Assembly: GCA_963662175.1 (NCBI GenBank)
Contig: OY759225.1
Coordinates: forward strand, 10,427,107-10,491,106
Source: Aradus depressus
Taxonomy: Eukaryota > Arthropoda > Insecta > Hemiptera > Aradidae
DNA: 64,000 nucleotides
Direction of reading: 5' to 3'
Both the position numbers and the translations under genes were made by a program. This document shows, piece after piece, positions 62,566 to 64,000 of this stretch (its first letter is position 1; every line of letters starts with the position of its first letter). The notes under the pieces are model-generated. The model saw only the letters and a list, made by a program, of their open reading frames with translations. It did not search any database and was not told the DNA's origin.

Positions 62566-64000
62566 GTGTTGGATGACGTACACAAGTCCCATTAGACGAA
62601 CTTCTACGCCTGGAAGTTATGGAATGTTTACCACAATGACCATGAAGCTGTCAATTGACAGAACAGTAATTGTAAATTGACAATAGTAAGAATGACAAAA
62701 AAAAAAAGCGGTCAATGGAACTTAACAATGATACTGACTTGGCCCAATGTCATTGTTTCGGACAATGACCAGTTAATTGAAGCGTGTGCCCTAATAAAGC
62801 CCTCTGGCATATTTCTTATGCTTGCTATTTTTGCTTTTTTACTTCCTCGCCTGTAAGTTAGGCAAACTGCCTGAAATTTGAAGCTGAGTTTCAAACAAAA
62901 TAATACGATGAATCATCCGATTAGTTGGTTGGGTTCTCTTAGCAGCGATAATACATCCGTCGGAAAATATTTTCTTGTAGAACGATACTTTCGCAATTCC
63001 GCACTTTTTATGAAATTATTCTATTCTCTTGGAAGAGCTTCCTCATAGATTTTGTTGAAATGCAACCGCCATTCCCCGAACCGCTACGTTTCGTTTAAGA
63101 CTCTTGAATGTCAACTATAGTGAAAACATGTAAGAGTTCTTCACTACATTAGAACTTCCTGTAAAAGGAAAAAAAATACTGTGGCTTATCAAGAAAAGCT
63201 AAGGTTCTGCTTCTTTTACAATTATAATACTAAATTATCAAGTGAAAAATGCTAAATAGAAGGCATGCAGTTTTTCGGCGGCTTTCTGAATGTAAAATTT
63301 CCCATAAACAACTTTATGCATTGAATTTAATTAATTTATGCACTATTTTGGCAAAATAAACAATATAGTTTATTCACTTAGCTTCTCCTGAATCAGACAT
63401 ATTAGCTAAGGTTTGAAATAAATAAATGAACTGCACTCTACCAGAATGTAACTAATGTGAAAAGATAATGACGTGTCGTTCCTGTGTTTACATGCCGGGC
63501 TTGCCCACTTAATGTAAACAACGGAGGCCTCTTGGGTTCAATGTCTACAACTAGTCTTCTTCAATACCAATTGTTCCCATCTTTCTAGTGAGAGTTTCAT
63601 AATTTGAATTTTTTCTTGCTAAGTTAGTGAATTGTCCCACTGTGCAATTGGTAGAAGTGTTAGTGAAAGTTTCTCTTGGGTTATTCGCTCGACGAGTCAT
63701 CGGATTGGCACGCAAGGACGTCAGCTTCGCGTCTCTGTCTCTCTCCTCGACTCTCTTTGTTTCAAACATACTCATCGATCTAACCCAATACTATATGATT
63801 ATTTTACAATTTTGTGATATTTCACTTTTCTGAAGAGAAGGTACAATTTATGGTACGTACTCTCTTTACCAGAGGAGGGGGCACACTCCCAAAATATTTA
63901 CATTTGAGTGACATATTAACCCTGGAACCACAACGTGACATAGTTATTGGCAATTTAACAACGTGGGTCATATATGATATATGACCCCATACAATGTTTA
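62566..64000. other. No gene seen
   Basis: Lower repeat density than the rest. Open frames at 63551-63833 run on both strands without recognisable domains. A 5' exon of the uif-like gene could lie here or beyond, but I could not identify a signal peptide joined to a usable phase-1 donor. Confidence 0.4.

Noticed and set aside
63551..63833. Overlapping ORFs on both strands near the window end as a first uif exon
   Set aside because: No signal peptide, no cysteine pattern, and no donor in the phase required by the exon at 37494.

Overview
The window looks like a large, AT-rich, repeat-laden insect genome. I favour a hemipteran-type or other hemimetabolous insect, but the order is inference. 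It is nuclear eukaryotic DNA: short exons with GT/AG junctions in consistent reading phase, introns of 0.1-6 kb, tRNA-derived SINEs with TTAGG-like tails (the arthropod telomere motif), LINE fragments, Tc1 and hAT-type DNA elements, and LTR retrotransposons. I see no bacterial-style operons, rRNA, stand-alone tRNA genes or CRISPR array.

The only gene I can support is on the minus strand, from 37494 down to 6155 and continuing past both visible ends. Twenty exons join in phase into about 1131 residues of an extracellular mosaic protein: C-type lectin-like domain, LDL-receptor A, three CUB domains, four single-exon sushi domains, a calcium-binding-type EGF, a discoidin (F5/8C) domain, a second EGF with an enlarged last loop, then two more sushi-type modules. 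This order best fits the N-terminal half of Uninflatable (uif), an apical transmembrane protein of insect epithelia and trachea. The signal peptide and first part of the lectin domain, and the C-terminal half (EGF array, transmembrane segment), are not visible.

Layout: 1-5871 is a non-autonomous LTR element with 1.2-kb LTRs and a coiled-coil gag-like ORF. 5872-37494 holds the uif exons among transposons: foldback elements, a second LTR element (13867-18724), LINE remnants, a 1.2-kb inverted-repeat element, an interrupted Tc1 transposon and many SINEs. 37495-64000 contains no recognisable exon and is either upstream intron or 5' flank. It is built from one dominant tRNA SINE family, a dispersed repeat of about 0.7 kb, MITEs, duplicated blocks and LINE 3' ends.

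Three things stand out. (1) The second LTR element carries a tandem series of U5-end plus tRNA-Lys primer-binding-site units, three of them inside each LTR, as if the LTR boundary had moved into the leader repeatedly. (2) Several snapback or solo repeats contain hammerhead-ribozyme-like cores, CTGANGA...GAAA followed by a self-complementary stem III and UH. One of them is inserted in a SINE with a 12-bp target duplication. (3) The main SINE ends in CCTAA repeats, identical to the insect telomere motif, and one copy has a 13-bp target duplication directly abutting that tail.
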